From: Deltaproteobacteria bacterium
GTDB taxonomy: Bacteria; Myxococcota_A; Polyangia; Polyangiales; Ga0077539
NCBI GenBank assembly: GCA_016704445.1
Contig: JADJAE010000016.1
Coordinates: 124,001 to 188,000 of the forward strand
DNA: 64,000 nt
Direction: 5' to 3'
Positions 7,916 through 16,401 of this stretch are shown here, piece by piece. Position 1 is the stretch's first letter; the number at the start of each line of letters is the position of its first letter. The notes beneath the pieces were generated by a model, which saw only the letters and a list, made by a program, of their open reading frames with translations, had not been told where the DNA came from and did no database searches. The position numbers and the translations under genes are program-made.

Positions 7916-9681
7916 CGCGCACCCCCGCGCATCTCGTCGCCGAAGTGCTGCATCAGCGTCGCGATGGGAATCGGGATCGCCCCTCCGTGCGCGCAGAGCG
8001 ACCCGAGCTTCATGGTCTCCCCGAGGTCGGCGAGCAGCGCGAGGTCGGCCTCCACCGCGGCGCTCTCCCTGGGCTGCTTCAGCCGCTTCGCGATCTCCAG
8101 GCCCCTGCGCCCTCCGATGCGGCAGGGGAAGCACTTGCCGCAGGACTCGGCGTCGCAGAACTCGAAGAGGTGCTCGGCGATGTCTCGCGCGTCGACGGTG
8201 TCGTCCCAGGCCACGATGCCTCCGTGACCGAGGAGCGCTCCCACCGCGTCGAGCTCCTCGAAGCCCACCGGGGCGTCGAGCAGCGACGACGGCAGCACCC
8301 CTCCGAGCGGACCGCCGATCTGCACGGCCTTGATGGGACGCCCTTCGCGCAGTCCCCCGCCGGGCCCTTCGAGCACCTGCCGCAGCGGCACCCCGAACGG
8401 AACCTCGTACATCCCCGGCCTCACGAAGCGCTCGTTGAGGGAGAGCACCTTGGTGCCCCGGCTCTTCCCCACCCCGAGGGCCGCGTAGGCTTCGCCGCCG
8501 TGGCGGGCGATCCACCCGAGGCAGGCGAGGGTCTCGACGTTGTTCACCACCGTGGGCCTGCCGAAGAGCCCGTTCTCCGCGGGGTACGGAGGCCTCGCGG
8601 TGACCATCCCCCGAAGGCCCTCGATCGAGCGAAGCAGCGCCGTCTCCTCGCCGCACACATACGACCCGGCGCCCTCGACCACCTCGATGTCGAAGGAGAA
8701 CCCGCTCCCCTGGATGCGCGCTCCCAGCCACCCGGAGGCGCGGGCGGCCTCCACCGCGCGTCGCAGCGCCGGGGCGGCGCCGGGGTACTCGCTCCGCACA
8801 TAGACGAAGCCTCGCGTGGCCCCGACGGCGTATCCCGCGATGGCGACGCCCTCCAGCACCGCGAAGGGATCGCGCTCCATCAGGTGCTTGTCGATGTACG
8901 AGCCGGGGTCTCCCTCGTCGGCGTTGCAGACGATGAAGGCCTCCTCCGCGCGGCTCGCGTGCCCGGCTGCGAGCTTCCACTTGGTCGCGGTGGGGAAGCC
9001 CGCTCCGCCTCGGCCGCGGAGCTGCGATCGCTCGACCTCGGCGATCATCTCCGCGGGGCTGCGCTGCGAGAGCGCGAGCGCGAGGCCCTCGAAGGCGTGG
9101 TGGGCGACGGCCACGTCGAGCCTGGTGGCGTCGATGCCGAGGGCGAGGCGTTCGAGCACGATGGCGGGCCCGCCGTGGGCCTCGAAGCGCGGCAGCGTCT
9201 GCTCGGCGGGGACGAGGCCGGGAGCGTGGGCGAGATCCGCCGCGAGGGAGCGGGCGAGCTCCGGGGTGAGGCCCCCGTAGACCCTGCCCTCGACGGCCAC
9301 CGAGGGCCCGGCGTGACAGAGCCCGAGGCAGTACACGGTCTCCAGCGAGACCTCGCCGTCGTCGCTCAGGCCGTCGACCGGGAGGCCGAGGGCGTCCTCC
9401 ATCCAGCGCACCGAGGCGTCGCCGCAGGCCGCGAAGCACGCGGTGCCCTTGCAGACCTTCACCCGGGTGCGGCCACGGCGTCGGGTGCCGAGGTCGCCGT
9501 AGTAGGTCGCGACGCCGAAGACCGCGGCCTCGGGCTGGTTCGTCGCCCGGGCCACCGCTGCGACGTCCGCGGGGGTGATCTCCCGGCGCTCCTCCATCAC
9601 CCGCTTGAGGTGCTGTAGCGCGTTGTCGTCGCCGCGGAGCTCACCGCGGTGCCTACGGAGCTGGACGAGGTTGTGCGACAT
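7912..9681 (-). CDS. fdsB: formate dehydrogenase gamma-beta fusion (NuoE-NuoF-like, NAD/FMN subunit)
   Basis: A 589-residue fusion. Residues 1-150 are NuoE/FdsG-like, with the thioredoxin-fold [2Fe-2S] ligands Cys77/Cys82 (CKGTAC) and Cys118/Cys122 (CLGLC). The rest is NuoF/FdsB-like: GRGGAGFPTATKW (NAD/FMN), NADEGDPGSYID, GAGSYVCGEETALL (FMN) and the [4Fe-4S] site ESCGKCFPC followed by SLCAHG. It accepts electrons from the alpha subunit and reduces NAD+. In many bacteria these are two genes. The ATG at 9681 is chosen because NuoE homology begins there and the stretch upstream holds the tandem dyads. No fdsD gene is seen downstream. Confidence 0.92.
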   Translation of the reverse strand: MSHNLVQLRRHRGELRGDDNALQHLKRVMEERREITPADVAAVARATNQPEAAVFGVATYYGDLGTRRRGRTRVKVCKGTACFAACGDASVRWMEDALGLPVDGLSDDGEVSLETVYCLGLCHAGPSVAVEGRVYGGLTPELARSLAADLAHAPGLVPAEQTLPRFEAHGGPAIVLERLALGIDATRLDVAVAHHAFEGLALALSQRSPAEMIAEVERSQLRGRGGAGFPTATKWKLAAGHASRAEEAFIVCNADEGDPGSYIDKHLMERDPFAVLEGVAIAGYAVGATRGFVYVRSEYPGAAPALRRAVEAARASGWLGARIQGSGFSFDIEVVEGAGSYVCGEETALLRSIEGLRGMVTARPPYPAENGLFGRPTVVNNVETLACLGWIARHGGEAYAALGVGKSRGTKVLSLNERFVRPGMYEVPFGVPLRQVLEGPGGGLREGRPIKAVQIGGPLGGVLPSSLLDAPVGFEELDAVGALLGHGGIVAWDDTVDARDIAEHLFEFCDAESCGKCFPCRIGGRRGLEIAKRLKQPRESAAVEADLALLADLGETMKLGSLCAHGGAIPIPIATLMQHFGDEMRGGAR

Positions 9682-9700
9682 GGCACCCGGAATGGTACGC

Positions 9701-9760
9701 CCCCATCGGAGGTATGGGCCCGGATACCTCCCGGTATCTGCCCGGATACCTCCCGGTATC
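9701..9760. promoter_or_regulatory. tandem dyads upstream of the formate dehydrogenase operon (putative operator)
   Basis: GATACC-TCCC-GGTATC occurs twice as a perfect dyad (9723-9738 and 9745-9760), centres exactly 22 bp apart, i.e. two helical turns. A degenerate third copy in the same register (9701-9716) keeps only GGTAT. The array sits 20-79 bp upstream of the ATG at 9681, within the 82-bp spacer after the upstream gene. Arrangement and symmetry fit a dimeric regulator binding cooperatively on one face; no U-tract argues against a terminator. Regulator unknown. Confidence 0.65.
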
Positions 9761-9763
9761 GGC

Positions 9764-10123
9764 TCAGGAGGCGGGGCTGAGGCTCCCTCGGGAGATGCGC
9801 CACGCACCGACCGAGGCGGCCAGGGCGGCGAGCACGATGAAGACCAGGGCGAAGGCGACGTTGGCCAGCGACTCGCCGATGCCGATGAGGGCGACGTAGC
9901 GCTCGCTGGCGGGCACACCGCCGATGTAGCGGAAGGTCGACATCAGCCCGGTGACGAAGCCCAGGGCGCCGCTCGACAGGGTGACCGTGCCGAGCCCGAG
10001 CAGCAGCGGTACGAAGCGACGCTCGGGGCGCTGGGCGTAGCGCGCGGCCACGAGCAGCAGGACGAGGCCGAAGACCAGCGTCGGAAACATCCCCCAACCA
10101 CCCTCACGGAAGAGCTGCACCAT
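9764..10123 (-). CDS. MotA/TolQ/ExbB-like membrane protein
   Basis: About 119 residues with three or four hydrophobic segments, beginning FREGGWGMFPTLVFG, a pattern I associate with small ExbB/TolQ-like proteins of myxobacteria. The C-terminal part contains a long helix from about residue 80 (IGIGESLANVAFALVFIV). It would sit in the inner membrane. AGGGAGG-type sequence (AAAGGGAGG) lies 11 nt before the ATG and 5 nt before an in-frame GTG at 10129, so a two-codon longer product is possible. No ExbD or TonB partner is adjacent. It is divergent from the lipoprotein gene at 10293. Confidence 0.7.
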   Translation of the reverse strand: MVQLFREGGWGMFPTLVFGLVLLLVAARYAQRPERRFVPLLLGLGTVTLSSGALGFVTGLMSTFRYIGGVPASERYVALIGIGESLANVAFALVFIVLAALAASVGAWRISRGSLSPAS

Positions 10124-10292
10124 CGACACGAGGACCTCCCTTTGGATGGACGCGCCAACGGACCCTCCGGCGGCGTCGTCCGTGCGGGTGGACAGCGCGC
10201 AAGGGAAGAAGGTTTCAGAGAAAAGTGCGAACTGACCCAGAACGAGGGGAGCGATGTATTCCCGACGGTTTCGCGTTAGTTTGCCCGACGTC

Positions 10293-12572
10293 ATGGACCG
10301 ACGGCCTGCCTTGCGTGGAATCGCCCTCTGCCTCGCGCTCCTCCCGCTCTCTTGCGCCCAGCAATTGATCGATGGAGGCTCCTTCCCCGACTCCGGGGTG
10401 ACCCCCGACACCGGGGACCTCCCCGCCGACGTGGGCGACCCCGATGTGAAGGTCGCCCCCGAGGACGTTCCCGTCGGCGAGAAGGACGTCGCCCCGGTCG
10501 ATCTGGACGTCGGCTCCCCCGAGGACATCCCCGCGGCGCCCGAAGACCTGGGGACCCCCATGGATCTCGGTGAGCCCCTCGACAGCGGCACCCCGATCGA
10601 CCTCGGCGCTCCGGTCGACACCGGCCCTCCCGACACGGGCCCCGTCGACACCGGCCCCCCCGACACGGGCCCCGTCGACACTGGCCCCCGCTGCCTCTCG
10701 CCGCTCACCGAGTGCGGCCCCGGCCCCTGCGTCAACACCCAGACCAGCGCCGCCCACTGCGGCGGCTGCGGCCGCACCTGCGCCACCGGCCAGTCCTGCG
10801 TGGCGGGCGCGTGCACCCTCGTCTGCACCGCCCCGACGGTGGTCTGCGGCGGCGCCTGCGTGAACACCCAGACCGACGCCGCCCACTGCGGGATGTGCGG
10901 CCGGGCCTGCGCCACCGGGGCGCGCTGCACGGCAGGGCGCTGCGTCGGGGGAGTGATCCCCGGGGCGTCGTTTCAGGTGTCGCTCTCGGCCGCCAACTGC
11001 AGCACCGTCGAGCACGAGGTGGTCACCGGCGACGACCGCGGCGGCATCGCCGTCTCCGGCAGCCGCCTCTTCTACTCCGGGGACACCAGCACCGGCCGCT
11101 TCGACCTTCAGACCCTCGTGGGCGAGTCCGTCGGTCGCACCTACGACGCCCTGGTGAGCAACCTCGCCACCGGGACGCTCTACACCCTGGCCAACGGCTC
11201 GACGCCGCTCACCCAGACGGGCGGCACCGTCACCTCGCTGATGGAGCTCAACCCCACCACCGGCGGGCTCACCTCCGGGCTGGTCAACCTCTCGCAGCCC
11301 ATCGCGCTGCCCGCCACCGGCAGCGTCGGCATCTTCTCGGGATACGAGCGCATCATCCTCCTGGGCGGCGGCCGCGCGTGGCACATCAGCCTCCCGAGCG
11401 GAGCCGTCATCGACCTCGGTCCGCTCGCCCTCCCCGCGGCCCGCATCGCCTGTGATAACTGGGCGATCTGGGGCGTCGCGGAGTTCTTCGGCGGGGCGCT
11501 CTACGTCGACTACGTGCAGAACGCGACGACCATCGCCCGGATGCGCGTGCCCGAGGGCACCGTCGCCACCCTCGCGTCCTTCACCGCCCTCTCGGACATG
11601 TGCTCCTTCACCGTCTCGCCCCTCTGGCGGCGGTGGTACTTCCACCACGAGCTCACGTCGCAGTTCCGCTCGGGCGGCAGCGAGACCGTGGGCTACTGCG
11701 ACGCCACCATCACCGGCCCGACGCTGCCCTGCCGACCCATCGACACCCTGTGCTCCGGGGCGTGCACCAACCTCCAGACCAGCGCGCTCCACTGCGGGAT
11801 GTGCAACCGCGCCTGCCCCGCGGGAGAGACCTGCAACGCGGGCGTCTGCGGGCTCGCCTGCCCGGCGGGTCAGACCGCCTGCACCGGCCGCTGCGTCGAC
11901 CTCAACACCGACTCCGCCAACTGCGGGGCCTGCGGTCGCACCTGCATCGGCGGGCAGTGGTGCATCGCCGGCGCCTGCGGCGGCGGACCCCACTACGCCG
12001 TCGACGGAGCGCCCGTCGGCGTGGCCTACATCGACGCCTGCGGCGCCGCCGGATCGCAGCGCATCCTCGCGTTCACGGACGACGGCGGCACCAGCGTGAC
12101 GCTGCCCTTCGCCACGCGCTGGTGGGGCGCCGCCCTCTCCGCGGGGACGCCCATGTACATCAGCTCCAACGGCAACGTGCAGGTCAACACCAGCTCCGGG
12201 TCGAGCTCCCTCGGCGGAATCATCCCCAGCGTGGGCTCCCCCAACAACCTCATGGCCCCGCAGTGGCGCGACCTCCTGCAGAGCAGCTCCGGCGTCTGCG
12301 TGGCCACCGTGGGCACCGCGCCCAACCGCAGCTGGGTCGCGCAGTGGGTCGGGGCCAACTACTTCACCGGCTCGGCCACCCTCAACTTCGAGGTCATCGT
12401 GCGCGAGGGCAGCGGCGTCATCGACCTCGCCTACGGCGCCATGTCGGGCTCCGGCAACGCCACCATCGGCCTGGAGAACCCCACCGGCACCGAGGCCGTC
12501 AGCCCGTGCCCCTCGGGCAACTCCTGCACCGCCATCAGCAACTCCCGCGTTCGCTTCACCCCCATCCCCTGA
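10293..12572 (+). CDS. large Cys-rich repeat lipoprotein
   Basis: A 759-residue lipoprotein. The signal peptide ends with the lipobox LPLSC. It is followed by a ~110-residue Asp/Pro/Gly linker (VDTGPPDTGP units) that could span the envelope or reach outward. Four Cys modules of the type HCGGCGRTCATGQSCVAGAC follow, two before and two after a ~260-residue central domain. A ~190-residue C-terminal domain contains SNGNVQVNTSSG and WGANYFTGSATL, resembling secreted adhesin-like beta domains. The ATG at 10293 begins the signal peptide; a longer frame to 10254 adds a poor leader. Surface-exposed; function unknown. Confidence 0.8.
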   Translation: MDRRPALRGIALCLALLPLSCAQQLIDGGSFPDSGVTPDTGDLPADVGDPDVKVAPEDVPVGEKDVAPVDLDVGSPEDIPAAPEDLGTPMDLGEPLDSGTPIDLGAPVDTGPPDTGPVDTGPPDTGPVDTGPRCLSPLTECGPGPCVNTQTSAAHCGGCGRTCATGQSCVAGACTLVCTAPTVVCGGACVNTQTDAAHCGMCGRACATGARCTAGRCVGGVIPGASFQVSLSAANCSTVEHEVVTGDDRGGIAVSGSRLFYSGDTSTGRFDLQTLVGESVGRTYDALVSNLATGTLYTLANGSTPLTQTGGTVTSLMELNPTTGGLTSGLVNLSQPIALPATGSVGIFSGYERIILLGGGRAWHISLPSGAVIDLGPLALPAARIACDNWAIWGVAEFFGGALYVDYVQNATTIARMRVPEGTVATLASFTALSDMCSFTVSPLWRRWYFHHELTSQFRSGGSETVGYCDATITGPTLPCRPIDTLCSGACTNLQTSALHCGMCNRACPAGETCNAGVCGLACPAGQTACTGRCVDLNTDSANCGACGRTCIGGQWCIAGACGGGPHYAVDGAPVGVAYIDACGAAGSQRILAFTDDGGTSVTLPFATRWWGAALSAGTPMYISSNGNVQVNTSSGSSSLGGIIPSVGSPNNLMAPQWRDLLQSSSGVCVATVGTAPNRSWVAQWVGANYFTGSATLNFEVIVREGSGVIDLAYGAMSGSGNATIGLENPTGTEAVSPCPSGNSCTAISNSRVRFTPIP
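10614..10688 (+). repeat. 30-bp in-frame tandem repeat in the lipoprotein linker
   Basis: Two and a half copies of a 30-bp unit coding VDTGPPDTGP, differing by one or two synonymous bases. It extends an already repetitive Asp/Pro linker. Because the unit is a multiple of 3, copy changes would alter linker length without frameshift. Confidence 0.75.
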
Positions 12573-12636
12573 GCGGCCTTCGCTCCTCTCGCGCAGTTGC
12601 AGCCAGCGCCGCGCGACCGTCGTAGGCTCTCCTGCC

Positions 12637-14025
12637 ATGAGCCGACGTTCGATCGTCTCCGTCATGCTCTCGCTGACCCTCGCGTCGGCCTCGTCCGGAG
12701 CGCAGCCCCGCGCCCCGGAGGCGGCCTCCGTCGACTCCGCGATCAACCTGGGGAGGGTGTTCACCGACGTGGCGTCCCGCGCCCTGCCCGCGGTGGTGAC
12801 CCTCTACGTCGAGGTGACTCGCCGCTCCGACCGGATGCTCTACGACACCCCCGGGTTCTGGGGGGTCGCCCCGCAGGAGACCCAGCGCCGCCACGGCAGC
12901 GGCTCCGGCGTGCTCATCCGCGAGGACGGGGTCATCGTGACCAACCACCACGTGGTCGAAGGGGCCACGCGCATCCTGGTGCACCTGCGCGACGGCCGAA
13001 CCTTCAGCGGGCGGGTGCTGGGGAGCGATCCCTCCGCCGACCTGGCCGTGGTGAAGATCGACGCGCAGGGGCTGCCCACGGCGGGCTTCGCCGACAGCGA
13101 CGCCGCGCGCGTGGGCGAGTGGGTGCTGGCCATCGGCGCGCCCTTCGGCCTGGAGGCCAGCGTCACCCACGGGGTGATCTCCGCCACCGGGCGAGGCAGC
13201 CTCGGGATGAACGAGGTCGAGGACTACCTGCAGACCGACGCCAGCATCAACCCGGGCAACTCCGGCGGCGCGCTGGTCAACCTGCGCGGCGAGGTGCTGG
13301 GCATCAACACCCTGGTCGTGGGCCGGGGCCAGGGCATCGGCTTCGCGGTCTCCTCGCGGCTGGTGCAGCAGGTCGTGCGGCAGGTGCTGGCCACCGGGCG
13401 AGTCACCCGGGGCTGGACGGGCTTCGACACCCAGGACATCACCCCCGACCTCTCCTCCCTCGGCTCCCCGGGTGGAGGAGCGCTGGTGAGCCGCGTCGCG
13501 CCCGACAGCCCCGCGGCGGCGGCGGGGCTGCGCCCCTCGGACGTGATCGTCGCGGTGGACGGCCGGGAGGTGCACGGGCGCAACGACATGCGACGGCTGC
13601 TGGCCACGAGAGCGCCGGGCGAGCGCGTGGTGCTCACCACCCGGAGGGAAGACCGACGTCGGGAGGTGACGCTCACCACCGCGCTACGGCCCGGGGAAGC
13701 GCCACCCGGACCGCCTCCGCCTCCGCCGCCGCCGGAGCCGGGGCCCACGGGCTTCGGGATCACCATCGAGGCCGTCCCACCGGCCTACGCGGCGAGGATG
13801 GGCCTGGGTCCCGACGGGGGCGTGGCCATCATGGCGGTGCAGCGGGGCGGGGCGGCCGATCGCGCGGGGCTGCGGCCCGGGGACGTGATTATCGAGGCCG
13901 ACCGTCGGCCCGCGAGGGGCACCGACGACGTGGTGGCCGCGGCGAGGGACGGGCGCGCGGTCTTCCTGGTGAGGCGAGGGGCGTCGCAGGAGTACGTGGG
14001 ACTGGCGATCGGGAATACCCGGTAA
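12637..14025 (+). CDS. HtrA/DegP-family serine protease with two PDZ domains
   Basis: A 462-residue periplasmic protease. A signal peptide (to about residue 22) is followed by the trypsin-like domain with the catalytic triad His105 (TNHHVVEGA), Asp135 (DPSADLAVVK) and Ser209 (NPGNSGGAL). PDZ1 lies at about residues 260-350 and PDZ2 at about 375-460, separated by a poly-Pro stretch. The family degrades or refolds misfolded envelope proteins. The ATG at 12637 begins the signal peptide. The next lipoprotein gene starts 12 bp after the stop, so the two are likely cotranscribed. Residue 104 is His instead of the more usual Asn, a minor variation. Confidence 0.92.
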   Translation: MSRRSIVSVMLSLTLASASSGAQPRAPEAASVDSAINLGRVFTDVASRALPAVVTLYVEVTRRSDRMLYDTPGFWGVAPQETQRRHGSGSGVLIREDGVIVTNHHVVEGATRILVHLRDGRTFSGRVLGSDPSADLAVVKIDAQGLPTAGFADSDAARVGEWVLAIGAPFGLEASVTHGVISATGRGSLGMNEVEDYLQTDASINPGNSGGALVNLRGEVLGINTLVVGRGQGIGFAVSSRLVQQVVRQVLATGRVTRGWTGFDTQDITPDLSSLGSPGGGALVSRVAPDSPAAAAGLRPSDVIVAVDGREVHGRNDMRRLLATRAPGERVVLTTRREDRRREVTLTTALRPGEAPPGPPPPPPPPEPGPTGFGITIEAVPPAYAARMGLGPDGGVAIMAVQRGGAADRAGLRPGDVIIEADRRPARGTDDVVAAARDGRAVFLVRRGASQEYVGLAIGNTR

Positions 14026-14037
14026 GGTAAACGAGTG

Positions 14038-15297
14038 ATGGCTCTCCGGTCGGCGTGGGTGGCGGTGGGGTGCGTGGCCTTCATGGGGTGCGACGCGCCC
14101 GGGGAGGACCCGAACGCCCGCTGGCGCTTCGGCGCCCCGCAGGTGGTGCAGCAGCGCGCCGACGGGGCGATGCGCTCGGCGTGGCCGGTGGGGGCGCCCG
14201 GGGGGCGCACCTTCCTGGTGCTGACGACGGCGATGGGTGAGGGGGCGAGCAGGGTGTCCGTGGCGGAGCGCAACGGCACCTCGTGGACGGCGCCCTTCCA
14301 GTGGGCGTGGCCCGCGGGGGCGAGCACCGAGGCGGTGGTGTGGACCACCAGCGACCCGACGCCCGCGGTGCTGACGCTCGCCGACGGGGCGCTGGGCCCG
14401 GTGCTCTATGTGCGGCGCTTCACGGGCGACGCGTGGACGACCCCGGAGCCCGTGACGCTACAGGGCAGCGAGCGGCCCACCGTGGCCTCGATGGCCCTCG
14501 GGTCGGGGGGCGGGCTGCACGTGGTCTACTCGATCCCCGGCGGGTCGTGCATGGGGGGGACGCAGCTGCGGCACCGGGTGAGGAGCGCCGCGGGGTGGAG
14601 CGCCATCCGCCTCGTGACCGACACCTGCGGGCTCGATCAGGTGAGCGTGGCGGTCGATCCGGCCCCGTCCGATCCGCTGCTGGTCACCTGGACGGGGCCC
14701 GCGCGAGGGATCGCTACCGAAGGGGCGACGGACGTGGTGGCGACGGCCTCGGCGACGGGCGTCGCGGACTCGGACGCCGGGGCGACGGCGGCGAGGTTTC
14801 GTCCGCCCTTCCGGGTGCTCACCGGCGACAACCGCGGGGCGCTGGCGGTGGCGCTCGGGGGAGGGCGCTTCCTCTCGAGCTGGTCGCTCAGCACCACGAG
14901 CCCGAGCGCGGCAGGGACGGCACCCCGGCGCGCGGCCTTCAACACCTTCGACCTCCCCACCGATCGATGGGGCACGGCCAACACGGGGTGGTTCCAGAGC
15001 AGCGGGTCGCCGTGGCTGGTGGCCTTGTCGAAGGGCGCCGGGGCGCTGGCCTTCGGCGCAGACGGGGTGCAGCCGAGGGCGCAGCTGGTGATGCGGATGT
15101 GGTCGTCGCCGGAGCTGCCCTCGGTGTCGCGCAGCGTGATCGCCTCGCCGCTCGGTCTGGTGACCTCGCTGCGGGCGCTGCTCGCGTCGGACGGAACGGT
15201 GCAGGCGTCCTGGATCGAGACCCAGGACGGCGGCGCTCAGCGTCTGTTGTGGAGCGTGGCGCTGCCGGTGATGGCCGACGACGCGGGGGCGCGCTGA
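14038..15297 (+). CDS. lipoprotein of unknown function, propeller-like
   Basis: A 419-residue lipoprotein with lipobox AFMGC. The mature protein is rich in beta strands, with repeated Trp-containing segments (RNGTSWTAPFQWAW, GDAWTTPEPVTL, SAAGWSAIRLVT) of the kind seen in BNR/sialidase-like beta-propellers. I see no catalytic motif. It lies 12 bp after the HtrA gene and probably shares its transcript, perhaps as an envelope partner. A GTG codon directly precedes the ATG; either could start translation. The stop is 4 bp from the convergent UspA stop. Confidence 0.7.
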   Translation: MALRSAWVAVGCVAFMGCDAPGEDPNARWRFGAPQVVQQRADGAMRSAWPVGAPGGRTFLVLTTAMGEGASRVSVAERNGTSWTAPFQWAWPAGASTEAVVWTTSDPTPAVLTLADGALGPVLYVRRFTGDAWTTPEPVTLQGSERPTVASMALGSGGGLHVVYSIPGGSCMGGTQLRHRVRSAAGWSAIRLVTDTCGLDQVSVAVDPAPSDPLLVTWTGPARGIATEGATDVVATASATGVADSDAGATAARFRPPFRVLTGDNRGALAVALGGGRFLSSWSLSTTSPSAAGTAPRRAAFNTFDLPTDRWGTANTGWFQSSGSPWLVALSKGAGALAFGADGVQPRAQLVMRMWSSPELPSVSRSVIASPLGLVTSLRALLASDGTVQASWIETQDGGAQRLLWSVALPVMADDAGAR

Positions 15298-15301
15298 GCG
15301 G

Positions 15302-15733
15302 TCAGATGGCGACGTTGGGGCCGATGACGATCACCGGCACCGACGCGGTGTGGAAGATGCGCTCGGCGACGGAGCCCACGAGCACCCGGTTGAGGCCGGT
15401 GCGCGCGGTGGTGCCGACGATGAGCGCGTCGCCGCCCCAGGTGGAGACGAAGCGAACGAGCTCCGCGGCGGGGTCTTCGTTCACCTCGACGCCGTAGTCG
15501 ACGGTGACGCCGGTCGACTCGGAGAGCGAGGCCGCGAGGTCGCGCAGCCGGTGCTCGATGGAGCCGGCGAACTGATCGTCGGCCGTTCCCGAGGGGACGA
15601 TCTCCGTGCGGGACGGGACCACGCTCACCAGCACCACGGTGCCACCCACGCTGCTTGCCAGCTTCAGCGCAGCCTTCACCGCGCGGTTGCTGTGCTCCGA
15701 AAAATCCACACCGACGACCAACTTCTTGAACAC
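15302..15733 (-). CDS. universal stress protein, UspA family
   Basis: A 143-residue cytoplasmic Usp-domain protein. The N-terminus reads VFKKLVVGVDFSEHS, and the ATP-binding loop is GTTARTGLNRVLVGSVAERI, fitting the G-x2-G-x9-G-(S/T) pattern of ATP-binding Usps. C-terminal strand PVIVIGP is typical. The GTG at 15733 is chosen because AGGAGG lies 8 nt upstream; the longer frame to 15763 would include that ribosome site. It is convergent with the lipoprotein gene. Usp proteins bind ATP and support survival under stress; the specific role is unknown. Confidence 0.9.
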   Translation of the reverse strand: MFKKLVVGVDFSEHSNRAVKAALKLASSVGGTVVLVSVVPSRTEIVPSGTADDQFAGSIEHRLRDLAASLSESTGVTVDYGVEVNEDPAAELVRFVSTWGGDALIVGTTARTGLNRVLVGSVAERIFHTASVPVIVIGPNVAI

Positions 15734-15866
15734 GGCAGACACCTCCTGGAAGCGAGCGCCCAACCTACCAGAACATCGACACCCAGATGGGTCCTGTTAA
15801 CGCACCCGACCAGCGGGTTTCACAAGGCCCTTGCGCCTCCAGCGCGTTGCCCTAGAGGATCGGCCG

Positions 15867-16397
15867 ATGAAGAAATCTTCGGGTCTCCTGGTCTCCGCCG
15901 CCGCCGCGCTCTCCCTCACCATCGCCGCCCCCTCCGTCGCTCACGCTCAAGTGGGCGGCTCCCGGCCCTTCGGCCTCGGCCTCGCGCTCGGCTACCCCGA
16001 CGTCGGCCTCTCGGCGCAGTACTTCATGAACGAGCGCACCTCGCTGCAGTTCGTGCTCTCGTTCTGGTACCGCAACGGCCGCTTCGGCCGGGACTACGTG
16101 GACAACAGCAGCGGCCTCTTCCTCCGCGCCGACTACCTCTTCCACCCCGCGACGCTCATCCGAGGCAGCGTCGCCGACCTCCGCTTCTACATCGGCCCCG
16201 GCCTCTACGCGGGCTTCGGCAACTACGACAGCTTCGCCCTCGGCCTCGAGCTGCCCATCGGCCTCGCGGTGCCCTTCAAGAGCATCCCCATCGACCTCGC
16301 CTTCGAGGCCGTGCCGCGCCTCGCCGTCGTCAACAACAACGGCGTGAACCTCGGCTTCGGCGTCGGCGGCGCCTTCCACGTCCGCTACTACTTCTGA
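15867..16397 (+). CDS. small outer-membrane beta-barrel protein
   Basis: A 176-residue exported protein. A classical signal peptide ends at AHA-Q (about residue 28). The mature part alternates hydrophobic and polar residues in about eight strands rich in Gly and aromatic residues (for example LSAQYFMNERTSLQFVLSF). It ends in HVRYYF, a terminal aromatic as required for BAM recognition. AGAGGA lies 8 nt before the ATG. The size fits an 8-stranded OmpA/OmpX-like barrel. No specific function can be given. Confidence 0.8.
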   Translation: MKKSSGLLVSAAAALSLTIAAPSVAHAQVGGSRPFGLGLALGYPDVGLSAQYFMNERTSLQFVLSFWYRNGRFGRDYVDNSSGLFLRADYLFHPATLIRGSVADLRFYIGPGLYAGFGNYDSFALGLELPIGLAVPFKSIPIDLAFEAVPRLAVVNNNGVNLGFGVGGAFHVRYYF

Positions 16398-16401
16398 GTC
16401 A

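Noticed and set aside
5282..8227. A 981-codon plus-strand open frame opposite the formate dehydrogenase
   Set aside because: Shadow of the alpha subunit gene, whose cofactor motifs are unambiguous.
7912..9918. Longer start for the fused formate dehydrogenase gene (frame open to 9918)
   Set aside because: The extension runs through the tandem dyads and into the upstream membrane-protein gene; NuoE similarity begins near 9681.
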